Shown here piece by piece: positions 1 to 6,193 of a stretch of 6,433 nt of DNA. The notes under the pieces were generated by a model. That model had not been told where the DNA came from, ran no database searches, and saw only the letters and a list, made by a program, of their open reading frames with translations. Numbering within the stretch: the stretch's first letter is position 1; every line of letters begins with the position of its first letter. The DNA comes from JAVWMQ01 sp036637375 (GTDB taxonomy: Bacteria; Bacillota; Clostridia; Peptostreptococcales; Anaerovoracaceae): contig JAVWMQ010000054.1 of NCBI GenBank assembly GCA_036637375.1, forward strand, positions 1 through 6,433. Direction: 5' to 3'. Position numbers and translations under genes: made by a program.

Positions 1-184
1 TGAAGAGGGAATATACAATTACTTAGAATCAATATAAAAAAGGAATATAGTTAGTCAAATATATTGTTTGTCATGGCAGGACAGAACTTGGTTTGAATGG
101 AACCATTTGCCGTAGCATTACTTACAAAAATTTGCATATTTTTTAGAATCGGGGATGAAGGCAAGAATAAGTATGATGAAGACT

Positions 185-253
185 AAAAAACGCCTTTAGG
201 TAGCCTGAAAATACCATGTAGTTGGTGGAACTTTCAGTATGTCTTAAGGCGTT
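185..253 (-). terminator. Candidate rho-independent terminator of the metal-transport operon (long hairpin with T-tract)
   Basis: Read on the minus strand, AACGCCTT at 253-246 pairs perfectly with AAGGCGTT at 196-189. The stem extends to 243/199 past one mismatch and is followed by a run of six T (190-185, its first two in the stem). The interior is itself structured: CTGAAA (237-232) pairs with TTTCAG (210-205), and ACCA (226-223) with TGGT (216-213). It lies about 60 bases beyond the stop of the last operon gene. The GC-rich stem plus U-tract suits an intrinsic terminator, although the interior is longer than usual. The same structure read on the plus strand is part of the suspected IS right end, so any terminator role may be borrowed. 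Confidence 0.45.
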
Positions 254-264
254 GCTAGTAAAAT

Positions 265-304
265 GCCCTTGTAGGGCGGTATATACCACTAGTTTGACTA
301 GTGG
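265..304. repeat. Two adjacent short perfect hairpins at the operon end
   Basis: GCCCT (265-269) and AGGGC (273-277) form a 5 bp stem with a 3-base loop. CCACTAGT (286-293) and ACTAGTGG (297-304) form an 8 bp perfect stem with loop TTG. Between them the bases 278-287 read GGTATATACC, a perfect 10 bp palindrome. The 8 bp hairpin ends seven bases before the binding-protein stop codon (311-313). The paired arms suggest a terminal hairpin of the kind recognised by a Y1 transposase. They could also help stop or stabilise the operon transcript, though no good T-run follows on either strand. Confidence 0.5.
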
Positions 305-310
305 CTATGA

Positions 311-1408
311 TTATTTATTTGCAAAAGTTGAGTGACCCAATAATTCTTTTGCCTCTTTGTCGGATAAATAATAGTGGTAGAATAAATCATAAAATTCTTT
401 GGTTCTGTCAATCATATCGTACTTAAAGTAGTCGGGATACAAAAGGTTGTTTAACCATTGTAAGCCAAGGAAACGATTTACTGAAGGTGGTCTATCGATC
501 CAGTTAAAAGGACCTTCAGGAATTTCATAGTAATGACCTTTTTGAACAGCAGTCACCTTGCTCCAAAGTGGATCTGATTCAACCTTGCTATAAATACTTC
601 TAGGGGCAAATAAAATTGCATCTGGTTGCCATACAAGAAGTTGTTCCATACTAATTTGATTGCCACCTTCTTTGGTGGTTTCTTTTATTTTAACTACATT
701 TGAAGCCTTAGTTCTTTCAATTACTTCTGAATGGAATGAACCACTTACATTAGTTTCAAGACCAGTTTCGCCTTCCCCATAATAAAGCTTAGGATGCTTT
801 GACGCAGGGACCTTTTGTAGTGTAGATGAACTTTCATATAAGGTCTTTTTGCAATAAGCAGATAACTTTTCAGCTTTTTTTTCAACGTGAAGTAGATCTC
901 CAAGTTTTTTGTATGCATCTGCCGTTGAATCCATTTTAGCTTCGATAAAAACAACAGGTATACCTACTTGTTCTTGAAGTCCATCCATACTCTTGGCATG
1001 AGATTTTTTATCCCCTTGAATTTCTCCGATATCTATGATTACCTGTGGAGCGGCTTTAATTAGAGCCTCCATATTAAGGTCTGCATTTTTACCAAAAAAC
1101 GAACCAAAGGTTGGTAATGAGACAGTGTCCTTGAGGAAATACTTTTGCATTTCTTCAGATGGACTTGAAGCCCAACCTATAAGTTTTTGGGGTGCTACAG
1201 TATAAAGTATTATTTGGGACAAACTGCCTGTTGGTGCGATTTTGTTTATTTCTGCTGGGACTTCTACTTTTCTGCCTACAGAATCAGTGTAAACAACTTT
1301 TTTTGTAGAGGTTGCATTATCCTTATTTGTACCACAACTTATCAGTCCTAGTGCAAGAATTACACATAGTAAAGTAATAAGGATTTTTTTTGGATTGTTA
1401 TGTCTCAT
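311..1408 (-). CDS. ABC transporter substrate-binding lipoprotein, FecB/BtuF-like (probable molybdate/tungstate or metal-chelate binder)
   Basis: This is the extracellular ligand-binding component of the importer formed with the permease and ATPase of this operon. The 365-residue protein begins with a lysine-containing N-region, a hydrophobic stretch (about 9-24) and the lipobox LISC with Cys25, so it should be lipid-anchored. The start VVYTDSVGRKVEVP (38-51) is the usual opening of class III (TroA/FecB-type) binding proteins. It is followed by PQKLIGWAS (73-81), PQVIIDIG (121-128) and a C-lobe with QLLVWQPDAILFA (256-268). The segment DRPPSVNRFLGLQWL (305-319) resembles the MolA-like and related oxyanion or metal-chelate binders. 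The ATG at 1408 has AAAAAGGAG upstream and overlaps the previous gene by 11 bases, implying translational coupling. Coming last in the operon is less usual than coming first. The substrate is inferred from the ModE-like neighbour; heme, cobalamin or siderophore cannot be excluded. Confidence 0.88.
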   Translation of the reverse strand: MRHNNPKKILITLLCVILALGLISCGTNKDNATSTKKVVYTDSVGRKVEVPAEINKIAPTGSLSQIILYTVAPQKLIGWASSPSEEMQKYFLKDTVSLPTFGSFFGKNADLNMEALIKAAPQVIIDIGEIQGDKKSHAKSMDGLQEQVGIPVVFIEAKMDSTADAYKKLGDLLHVEKKAEKLSAYCKKTLYESSSTLQKVPASKHPKLYYGEGETGLETNVSGSFHSEVIERTKASNVVKIKETTKEGGNQISMEQLLVWQPDAILFAPRSIYSKVESDPLWSKVTAVQKGHYYEIPEGPFNWIDRPPSVNRFLGLQWLNNLLYPDYFKYDMIDRTKEFYDLFYHYYLSDKEAKELLGHSTFANK

Positions 1409-2159
1409 AATTATAATCTCCTTTTTCTAAACTAACCATTTCTCCATATGAAAATAATAGGGGTCCGAACACTTCCTTTATAGCGTGAGTGGATTTCTCA
1501 TAGTCTTTAACCAAGAATCCTTCGAGAGAATCTACTCCAAAATCAAAGAGTTCAGTTGCCAAAGGCACACTTGGACCGACAAGAATAGTTTGGCTATTCT
1601 TTGACAGTTGCAGTAGCCGTGGCAATGTTTTATTTGTCAATGCTGAGCCGGTTATAAACACGTAGTCTTGATTTGGCAATATATATTCGCATGCTGAGTC
1701 TGGGTAGTCACCTTGTTGGGTGCATCTTTCCAAAATAGATAAGTTGCAAATGGGATTGAAACGTTTTTCTAAATGGGGAAAGTGCCCAATTACTGCCACA
1801 TTTTTGCCAGCTATAGCTTCTTGGTATGTAAGGAACGCATCTCGTGCACCGTCATTTTTTGCTGTTTTTAAAGATGTGTTGTCTTTAATTTTAGGTACGT
1901 TATACCAAGCATTAATTGCAGCGACTCCAAGACTTGCCTCCATCAAATTCCAAGATTTTGAGCAAAGTGCAACTTCCTTTAGGGAAGCACCAATATAGCC
2001 GTTAGGCATTATTGCAGGTCGTGATGTTTCTGAAAGGCACATTGCAGTACCCATTCCGCCGTCCCATTTTACATAGCACCATTGCTTGCCACAGCAGCAA
2101 TCTGTAACCTTTATAGAATCAGGTATTTTTTCTATTAAGGCGTCATAAATACTCCACAT
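1398..2159 (-). CDS. DUF4213/DUF364 putative heavy-metal-chelation protein
   Basis: This 253-residue cytoplasmic protein has no signal peptide or membrane segment. The first ~90 residues correspond to the DUF4213 (enolase N-terminal-like) domain and about 115-240 to the Rossmann-like DUF364 domain. The latter shows GKNVAVIGHFPHL (118-130), GDYPDSACEYILPNQDYVFITGSALTNKT in two blocks (150-160, 161-177) and VGPSVPLATELFDFGVDSL (194-212). The SAL/NKT stretch and the VGPS loop are typical of the family, whose Pfam name is putative heavy-metal chelation; no reaction has been established to my knowledge. A local oddity is the cysteine cluster DCCCGKQWC (20-28), with further cysteines at 41, 66, 138, 146 and 157. 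The ATG at 2159 follows AAAGGAG and lies three bases after the FmdE-like stop. The position beside importer genes suggests a role in handling the imported metal. The family call is firm and the function is not. Confidence 0.85.
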   Translation of the reverse strand: MWSIYDALIEKIPDSIKVTDCCCGKQWCYVKWDGGMGTAMCLSETSRPAIMPNGYIGASLKEVALCSKSWNLMEASLGVAAINAWYNVPKIKDNTSLKTAKNDGARDAFLTYQEAIAGKNVAVIGHFPHLEKRFNPICNLSILERCTQQGDYPDSACEYILPNQDYVFITGSALTNKTLPRLLQLSKNSQTILVGPSVPLATELFDFGVDSLEGFLVKDYEKSTHAIKEVFGPLLFSYGEMVSLEKGDYNYET

Positions 2160-2162
2160 TTT

Positions 2163-2711
2163 TTACTCCTTTAGTTGATAATAATGTCCACCATGGCAGC
2201 CTTTACAAAAAATGTGACCATCGATTTTTATTTCTCTTCCGTCAATAATTTCTTCGCCACAGATTTCACACTTTGTAATGGTGAGGGGTTTTCCAGGAAG
2301 ATCTTCGGCTCTAGGGGTTATAGTTACTTCCTTAAATTTGAAAAGTTCTTCGTCGCTAAACTTATTATAAAAAGCCACCATATCTTCATTTTCTGAAGGA
2401 TAAATAAGTTTTTCACGCCAAATTCTGTAGGCTTTGCCGGTAGATAAGTCTAAGAATGAGGCTGCTGTCTTGCCATAATCCATCCATTTTAATCGCCTAC
2501 GACCTAGTTTGCACCCTGTGACTGTTCCAATTGCATCTGTTAGGCATCTATCGCTTTCCACATAAACAATTAAATCTCGATTAGCTGTAGGTTCATCAAT
2601 AGACAAAAGTCTAGCACCCATTCTAGCCATTCGAACACCCAAAATTTGACCTGAACATAAATGCCCATGGTAATCCACAGCGGCTTTTAAATCTTCATCA
2701 AAAGTTTTCAT
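2163..2711 (-). CDS. FmdE-family protein with C-terminal zinc ribbon
   Basis: This 182-residue protein matches the FmdE family, named after a protein associated with molybdenum formylmethanofuran dehydrogenase of methanogens. The signature YHGHLCSGQILGVRMA is at 14-29, and the second conserved block ESDRCLTDAIGTVTGCKLG is at 52-70, giving His15, His17, Cys19, Cys56 and Cys67 as likely metal ligands or catalytic residues. The C-terminus carries a CxxC pair at 148/151 and another at 169/172, a treble-clef or zinc-ribbon module found in many FmdE homologues. No formylmethanofuran dehydrogenase genes are nearby, so the role is not that of an enzyme subunit here. A metal-binding or transfer job linked to Mo/W handling is inferred. 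The ATG at 2711 overlaps the methyltransferase stop by one base (TAATG) and has AGAAAGGAG in front. Confidence 0.88.
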   Translation of the reverse strand: MKTFDEDLKAAVDYHGHLCSGQILGVRMARMGARLLSIDEPTANRDLIVYVESDRCLTDAIGTVTGCKLGRRRLKWMDYGKTAASFLDLSTGKAYRIWREKLIYPSENEDMVAFYNKFSDEELFKFKEVTITPRAEDLPGKPLTITKCEICGEEIIDGREIKIDGHIFCKGCHGGHYYQLKE

Positions 2712-3370
2712 TAGTAATCTCCTTTCTTAATAACAATGATATCCATTTGTTTTTCTTTGGGCAGAAAAAGGTTGCCAGCCCCATCTTCTACCAATTCTTT
2801 CATTCTGTCTTCGACAGTCCCATGAGTTTTCCCTCTCAAATAATGTGCAAAATACATTCGAGCCTCTTCTGGATTGTTAAATGGCTGATTAAAGTTTAGT
2901 GATAGAGACTCTCTTTTAATAATTAAATGAGGAGGTAGCTCCAATATTTCTTGCCAGTTTTTATTTGCTATAATTATAATTTGTTTATGACATAGGCTAT
3001 AAAAGTAGTCAAAGTCTGATGGATTTAAGATTTGACCAAAATAGCAAAGCACAAGGGTATCCCATTTGTTTGCTGGATTATTAGAAAGCTCCATTGCATT
3101 TTGATGACAGGGATTAATGTTTTTGATTTTCATAGACTTTATATTTTGGGATAGCACCTTCAAAGGGCGACTATCAATGTCTATCGACGTTATACGATTA
3201 ACATAAGGTGATAAGGCTATAGATAAGTAACCGAGACCACAACCTAAATCACATAGAGAATCATCTTTGTTCAAATAAGGAGATATTTGTGCTGCCAGTT
3301 TATGATAGAAATTAGAATGATTTGCAGCTCTTTCGTACCATCTAATCGATTCATTAGTCCAAATAAACAT
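2711..3370 (-). CDS. Class I SAM-dependent methyltransferase, substrate unknown
   Basis: This 219-residue soluble protein has the Rossmann methyltransferase fold. Motif I, LCDLGCGLGYLSIALS, lies at 39-54, and the acidic end of beta-2, ITSIDID, at 60-66. A post-motif segment with NAMEL (91-95) and TLVLCYFGQIL (105-115) occupies the motif II/IV position. The N-terminal WTNESIRWYERAANHSNFYHKL resembles small-molecule methyltransferases of the methyltransferase 11/12/25 groups. No rRNA, tRNA or protein-methylase signature is visible, so I do not assign a substrate. It overlaps the ATPase gene by 17 bases and the FmdE-like gene by one, and has AAGAAAGGAG before its ATG. Tight embedding between the importer and chelation-type genes suggests it modifies a ligand of the metal or a cofactor; this is inference. 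Confidence 0.85.
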   Translation of the reverse strand: MFIWTNESIRWYERAANHSNFYHKLAAQISPYLNKDDSLCDLGCGLGYLSIALSPYVNRITSIDIDSRPLKVLSQNIKSMKIKNINPCHQNAMELSNNPANKWDTLVLCYFGQILNPSDFDYFYSLCHKQIIIIANKNWQEILELPPHLIIKRESLSLNFNQPFNNPEEARMYFAHYLRGKTHGTVEDRMKELVEDGAGNLFLPKEKQMDIIVIKKGDY

Positions 3371-4160
3371 TTGAAGTCTCCTTTCTTGGTAGGGGTATAC
3401 ATACGGTCATTTCACCACCATCATGCCTTAATGTTTCAAGCTTTATATTAGTGTGATAAACTGAGTTTAATAGTTTTTCAGTTAGTATTTCTTTGGGCAA
3501 ACCATAAGTTGCTTCTCTCCCGTTTTGCAGAACCAAAGCCTTAGTGCCGTACAAAAAAGCATGTTCAGGGTTATGGGTGCAGAGTAGAACAGTATAGCCC
3601 TTTGATGTTAGTTTCTTTGTCTGTTCTAGAACCATTATTTGATTACCATAATCTAGGTTTGCAGTTGGCTCATCAAGAATAAGTATTTTGGCTTTTTGAG
3701 CAAGAGCTCGAGCCAAAAGCACTAATTGTCTTTCGCCACCACTAAGTTCCATGCAATTTCGATTGGCCAAATGAAGTATGCCAAGCTCCTTTAATGCCTC
3801 ATATGCCAGATCTTCCTCGGATTTTTTGGGCGAAGATAATGTTGTCAAAAATGGTGTAGTACCCATCAAAACAGTATGAAAAACGTTGTATGAGAAGCTG
3901 TTGCTTATGTGTTGAGGCACATAGGCTATCTTTTTTGCTAAAGCTTTTGGAGATAATTTTGAAACCTCCTTACCTTCGATAAGTATGCTTCCTTCATAAT
4001 GGCGTTGCAGGCCTAGTATACATCTAAATAAGGTACTTTTGCCGACACCATTACCACCAAGGAGACAAAGCAAAGTTTCTTCTTCTACTGAAAATGAAAG
4101 ATTTTCGAGAACAGGTTTTTTGCCATAAGAAAATGAAAGGTTATTTACTTCTATTTTCAT
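3354..4160 (-). CDS. ABC transporter ATP-binding protein, FecE/BtuD/MolC-like
   Basis: This 268-residue ATPase drives the importer from the cytoplasmic face. All motifs are intact: Walker A GGNGVGKST (35-43), Q-loop YVPQHI (80-85), signature LSGGERQ (139-145), Walker B ILILDEPT (159-166), D-loop ANLD (167-170) and switch His196 in LCTHNP. The order and the sequence YVPQH are typical of iron-chelate, cobalamin and MolC-type ATPases that pair with FecCD permeases, and the length is normal. The start codon overlaps the permease stop as ATGA (4 bases), and GAGGGGA precedes it, consistent with coupled translation. The 3' end overlaps the methyltransferase start by 17 bases. Confidence 0.95.
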   Translation of the reverse strand: MKIEVNNLSFSYGKKPVLENLSFSVEEETLLCLLGGNGVGKSTLFRCILGLQRHYEGSILIEGKEVSKLSPKALAKKIAYVPQHISNSFSYNVFHTVLMGTTPFLTTLSSPKKSEEDLAYEALKELGILHLANRNCMELSGGERQLVLLARALAQKAKILILDEPTANLDYGNQIMVLEQTKKLTSKGYTVLLCTHNPEHAFLYGTKALVLQNGREATYGLPKEILTEKLLNSVYHTNIKLETLRHDGGEMTVCIPLPRKETSNVYLD

Positions 4161-5182
4161 AATAATTTCCCCTCTCTAACTAGTAAATATAAGAAAAAAG
4201 GTGCACCAACAAAGGCTGTTAAAATTCCAAGTGGTATTTCTGTTGTAGTTAATATGCGACAGAAATTGTCAACTACCATTAAGAAGCTACTGCCAAGAAG
4301 CATTGAAGCAGGAAGGGAAACACGATGATCGCAACCTACAAGCATTCTTGAAATATGGGGGATAACAAGTCCTACCCACCCAATCATACCACTTACTGAA
4401 ACGCAAGCAGCAGTTAAAAGGGTAGCGCAAAATATTATTAAAACTCTAAGCTTTTTTGTATCAAGCCCAACAGTTCGTGCCTCCTCCTCGCCAAGAGTCA
4501 AAATGTTTAATCTCCACCGTATTAACAAAAGTGGAATGATTCCTAACAGGATTGGAATTGAAACGAACAATAAATCGCTTTGACGAATTGATGCTAAACT
4601 GCCCATTAGCCAATAGGTTATAGTGGGTAAAACGTTAGTAGGATCAGCGACTAACTTAATAAATGATGTGGCAGCTGAAAACAACGAGCTAACCATAATA
4701 CCTGACAATATTAAAGCTAGAACAGGATTGTTTTTAACTCGGCCACTTACAAGCTGAACGATAACAACTGCAATAATTCCAAAAAAAAGTGCCGACAAGG
4801 ATACTCCAAAATACCCAAATGACATAAATAATCCAAGAGCAGCACCAAACCCAGCACCAGTAGATGCACCTAATACATCTGGAGAAACCATAGGATTTTG
4901 GAATAAACCTTGGTAACATAGGCCAGCAGCCGAAAGGGCAGCGCCAATAATAGCAGCAGCCAAAATTCGAGGGAAACGTACTTGCATTACTACTATTTCC
5001 ATTTGGCTAGGTGCATCATTGGAATGACCTAAAATACCCGAAAAAAGTGTTGTAAACAAGTCCTTTAGTCCAATATGGTATTTGCCAATCATAAAGGAAC
5101 CCATAAATATTAATATGAATATTGCAGTAAATAGAAGAAGTAACATGCGACTTCTCCTCTTGTTTTCATAATCTCTCGTCAT
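4157..5182 (-). CDS. ABC transporter permease, FecCD/BtuC/MolB family
   Basis: This 341-residue polytopic membrane protein has the usual length for the family and is expected to act as a homodimer with about ten helices per chain. After a short basic N-terminus a hydrophobic helix spans about 13-32. Family blocks are clear: RFPRILAAAIIGAALSAAG (69-87) followed by YQGLFQNPMVSPDVLGAS (90-107), GSLASIR (194-200), the cytoplasmic coupling region LTLGEEEARTVGLDTKKLR (228-246), GWVGLVIPHISRMLVGCDHR (268-287), and EIPLGILTAFVGAPFFLYLL (315-334). One permease gene with one ATPase gene and one binding protein makes a complete type II importer. The start at 5182 follows AGAGGAA and lies 30 bases after the regulator stop. 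The sequence alone does not separate molybdate, cobalamin, heme and siderophore transport. Confidence 0.95.
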   Translation of the reverse strand: MTRDYENKRRSRMLLLLFTAIFILIFMGSFMIGKYHIGLKDLFTTLFSGILGHSNDAPSQMEIVVMQVRFPRILAAAIIGAALSAAGLCYQGLFQNPMVSPDVLGASTGAGFGAALGLFMSFGYFGVSLSALFFGIIAVVIVQLVSGRVKNNPVLALILSGIMVSSLFSAATSFIKLVADPTNVLPTITYWLMGSLASIRQSDLLFVSIPILLGIIPLLLIRWRLNILTLGEEEARTVGLDTKKLRVLIIFCATLLTAACVSVSGMIGWVGLVIPHISRMLVGCDHRVSLPASMLLGSSFLMVVDNFCRILTTTEIPLGILTAFVGAPFFLYLLVREGKLL

Positions 5183-5212
5183 AAAATATTCCTCTAAATA
5201 ATTAATAGTGTC

Positions 5213-6070
5213 TTAAAAAATTTCATTAAATATTTTGGACATTGCTTCTTCGCATCTCCACTCAAGTAATTGATATTTTTCAAGAAGAGAATGACCTTCA
5301 TCTGTAAGAAAAGCAGCACCACCGTTTTTGCCTCCTTGTTGACGCTTTACTATAGTCATTCTAGTTTCGTTCTCAGCAATCTTTATCATTTTGAGCCCTT
5401 TGCTATATGAAATTCCCATTCTCATGCAGGCAATTCTTACGGATTTATTTTTGTCAATCAGTTTAAGCAACTGTTCCGTTCCTGGTCCAAAAAAATGGTT
5501 TTCTCCTGTAAGTCTAATTCTCAAGGAAGGTTTAAATTTGGATTCATTGAAGTGGTTAGGTTCTTTTGCAGTTTCGATGTATGCCCTTGGAAAACCAGAG
5601 GAATCAATTGCTCCTTTAAGACCATAGTCACCGTCAAAATCCAGTATATTTTCAATAACATCTTTGTGAATAAGAAGTGGATGAAAAATTTGACCTTTGT
5701 TAAATGGGTTGCAAATTTTAGCCCCTGAAGCAATCATGTCTTCTAAAGTTTCGGGCAAGAAAATAGGTGAGTCCATTGGCGTTACAAAAACTAGATCACA
5801 CATATCTTTTAAATAATTAAACCCAACTTTAAAGAAGTTAAATAACTGATCCTCGTTAGTTAAGTTTTCCCAAAGACAGGTGACACCCATTTTGGCTAAA
5901 TGTTTTTCCATTTCTATATGATTCTTTTTAGTGGTTACAACTAAAATATTGCGAATTCCTGCATCATAAAAAGCTGTTACCATTGGGCGAATGCCAGTAA
6001 CAGATCCGTTTTTGTCTACAATAATTGCACCTACTTTTTCTCTCACAAAGAATTTATCTATTTTATTCAT
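5213..6070 (-). CDS. MobA/MocA-like nucleotidyltransferase domain fused to ModE-type winged helix; probable operon regulator
   Basis: This 285-residue fusion begins with a nucleotidyltransferase fold (about 10-175): GAIIVDKNGSVTGIRPMV (14-31), DAGIRNILVVTT (36-47), LVFVTPMDSP (93-102, the PxDxP metal-binding block), FHPLLI (129-134) and DGDYGLKGAI (146-155). These align with molybdopterin cytidylyl- and guanylyltransferases. The usual GGxSxRMGxxK loop is degraded, with only an R-P-M remnant at 28-30, so catalysis is doubtful. Residues about 182-285 form a ModE N-terminal-like domain: FGPGTEQLLKLIDKNKS (194-210), MGISYSKGLKMIKIAE (218-233), RQQGGKNGGAAFLTDEG (243-259). ModE proteins regulate molybdate uptake; here the nucleotidyltransferase-like domain may replace the molybdate-binding domain as the sensor. 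GGAGG lies nine bases before the ATG. As first gene behind a promoter with a large inverted repeat, it probably autoregulates the operon. A working enzyme with DNA-binding side activity remains possible. Confidence 0.85.
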   Translation of the reverse strand: MNKIDKFFVREKVGAIIVDKNGSVTGIRPMVTAFYDAGIRNILVVTTKKNHIEMEKHLAKMGVTCLWENLTNEDQLFNFFKVGFNYLKDMCDLVFVTPMDSPIFLPETLEDMIASGAKICNPFNKGQIFHPLLIHKDVIENILDFDGDYGLKGAIDSSGFPRAYIETAKEPNHFNESKFKPSLRIRLTGENHFFGPGTEQLLKLIDKNKSVRIACMRMGISYSKGLKMIKIAENETRMTIVKRQQGGKNGGAAFLTDEGHSLLEKYQLLEWRCEEAMSKIFNEIF

Positions 6071-6092
6071 ATTTTAATTCCTCCATAAATAA

Positions 6093-6124
6093 AAACCGAA
6101 TGTTTTTTAAAAACTATTCGGTTT
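6093..6124. promoter_or_regulatory. 32-bp inverted repeat at the transcription start: candidate operator or attenuator hairpin
   Basis: On the minus strand the arms AAACCGAAT (6124-6116) and ATTCGGTTT (6101-6093) match perfectly over 9 bp. They flank a near-palindromic core of T-run and A-run (GTTTTT/AAAAAC). The repeat starts one base after the -10 box and covers the predicted start site, a position suited to repression by the ModE-type product of the next gene. In RNA it would form a stem of at least 9 bp followed by TTTTT, so a premature terminator is also possible. The arm sequence is not the classical enteric ModE box (TATATA-rich). Confidence 0.6.
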
Positions 6125-6125
6125 A

Positions 6126-6154
6126 GTTATATCATATGAAGTTGTTAGTGTCAA
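6126..6154 (-). promoter_or_regulatory. Sigma-A type promoter for the operon
   Basis: The minus strand has TTGACA (6154-6149), a 17-base spacer and TATAAC (6131-6126), which is a perfect -35 and a one-mismatch -10 at ideal spacing. The predicted start is near 6119, leaving a leader of about 50 bases before the ATG at 6070. Tight packing of all seven downstream genes and no other clear promoter suggest that this one drives the full operon. Confidence 0.7.
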
Positions 6155-6193
6155 TGACCTAAATGAATTGTGCATTTCATATTTATAATCAAT

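Larger units (their letters stand above)
1..310 (+). mobile_element. Probable right-end remnant of an IS200/IS605 (tnpB-type) element; no intact gene
   Basis: This stretch carries no intact gene. Its plus strand holds three consecutive hairpins: a long tiered one at 189-253, GCCCT/AGGGC at 265-277, and CCACTAGT-TTG-ACTAGTGG at 286-304. Such a series, ending in a perfect short hairpin, resembles the structured right end of IS200/IS605 elements, which in intact elements also encodes the guide (omega/re) RNA of TnpB. Possible coding debris supports this weakly. Frame 2 at 146-199 reads ESGMKARISMMKTKKRL-stop, and frame 3 at 54-146 reads a short peptide containing GRTELGLNGTICRSI. Both look like the poorly conserved tails of tnpB, but in different frames, so any tnpB here is degenerate. 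Positions 2-37 also read EEGIYNYLESI-stop, possibly the end of a gene entering from the left. The assignment rests on pattern recognition of the hairpins; no transposase catalytic motif lies in the window. Confidence 0.42.

Noticed and set aside
2..37. Short plus-strand tail EEGIYNYLESI-stop as the end of a gene entering from the left
   Set aside because: Eleven codons are too few to assign; noted only as possible debris of the suspected tnpB.
185..310. Possible molybdenum-cofactor or other riboswitch in the structured RNA
   Set aside because: It lies downstream of the operon rather than in a leader, and I see none of the conserved cores of the Moco, cobalamin, TPP, SAM or c-di-GMP riboswitches. 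The series of hairpins fits a transposon end or terminator better.
1720..1998. Plus-strand open frame of 92 codons inside the DUF364 gene
   Set aside because: It lies wholly opposite a well-supported gene, shows no family motif and is best explained as antisense shadow.
311..5182. Assignment of the importer to cobalamin, heme or siderophore uptake
   Set aside because: FecCD-type families include these, and they cannot be excluded, but the ModE/MobA-like leading gene and the FmdE-like gene favour Mo or W. No Fur box or cobalamin riboswitch was seen upstream.
5391..5733. Several overlapping open frames on both strands inside the fused regulator gene
   Set aside because: They are shadows of the 5213-6070 coding sequence; none has a recognisable domain.
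6093..6124. Inverted repeat as simply the terminator of the upstream regulator remnant
   Set aside because: A near-consensus promoter lies between the remnant and the repeat, so the repeat is in the leader of the operon; an operator or attenuator role fits better, though terminating read-through as well is possible.
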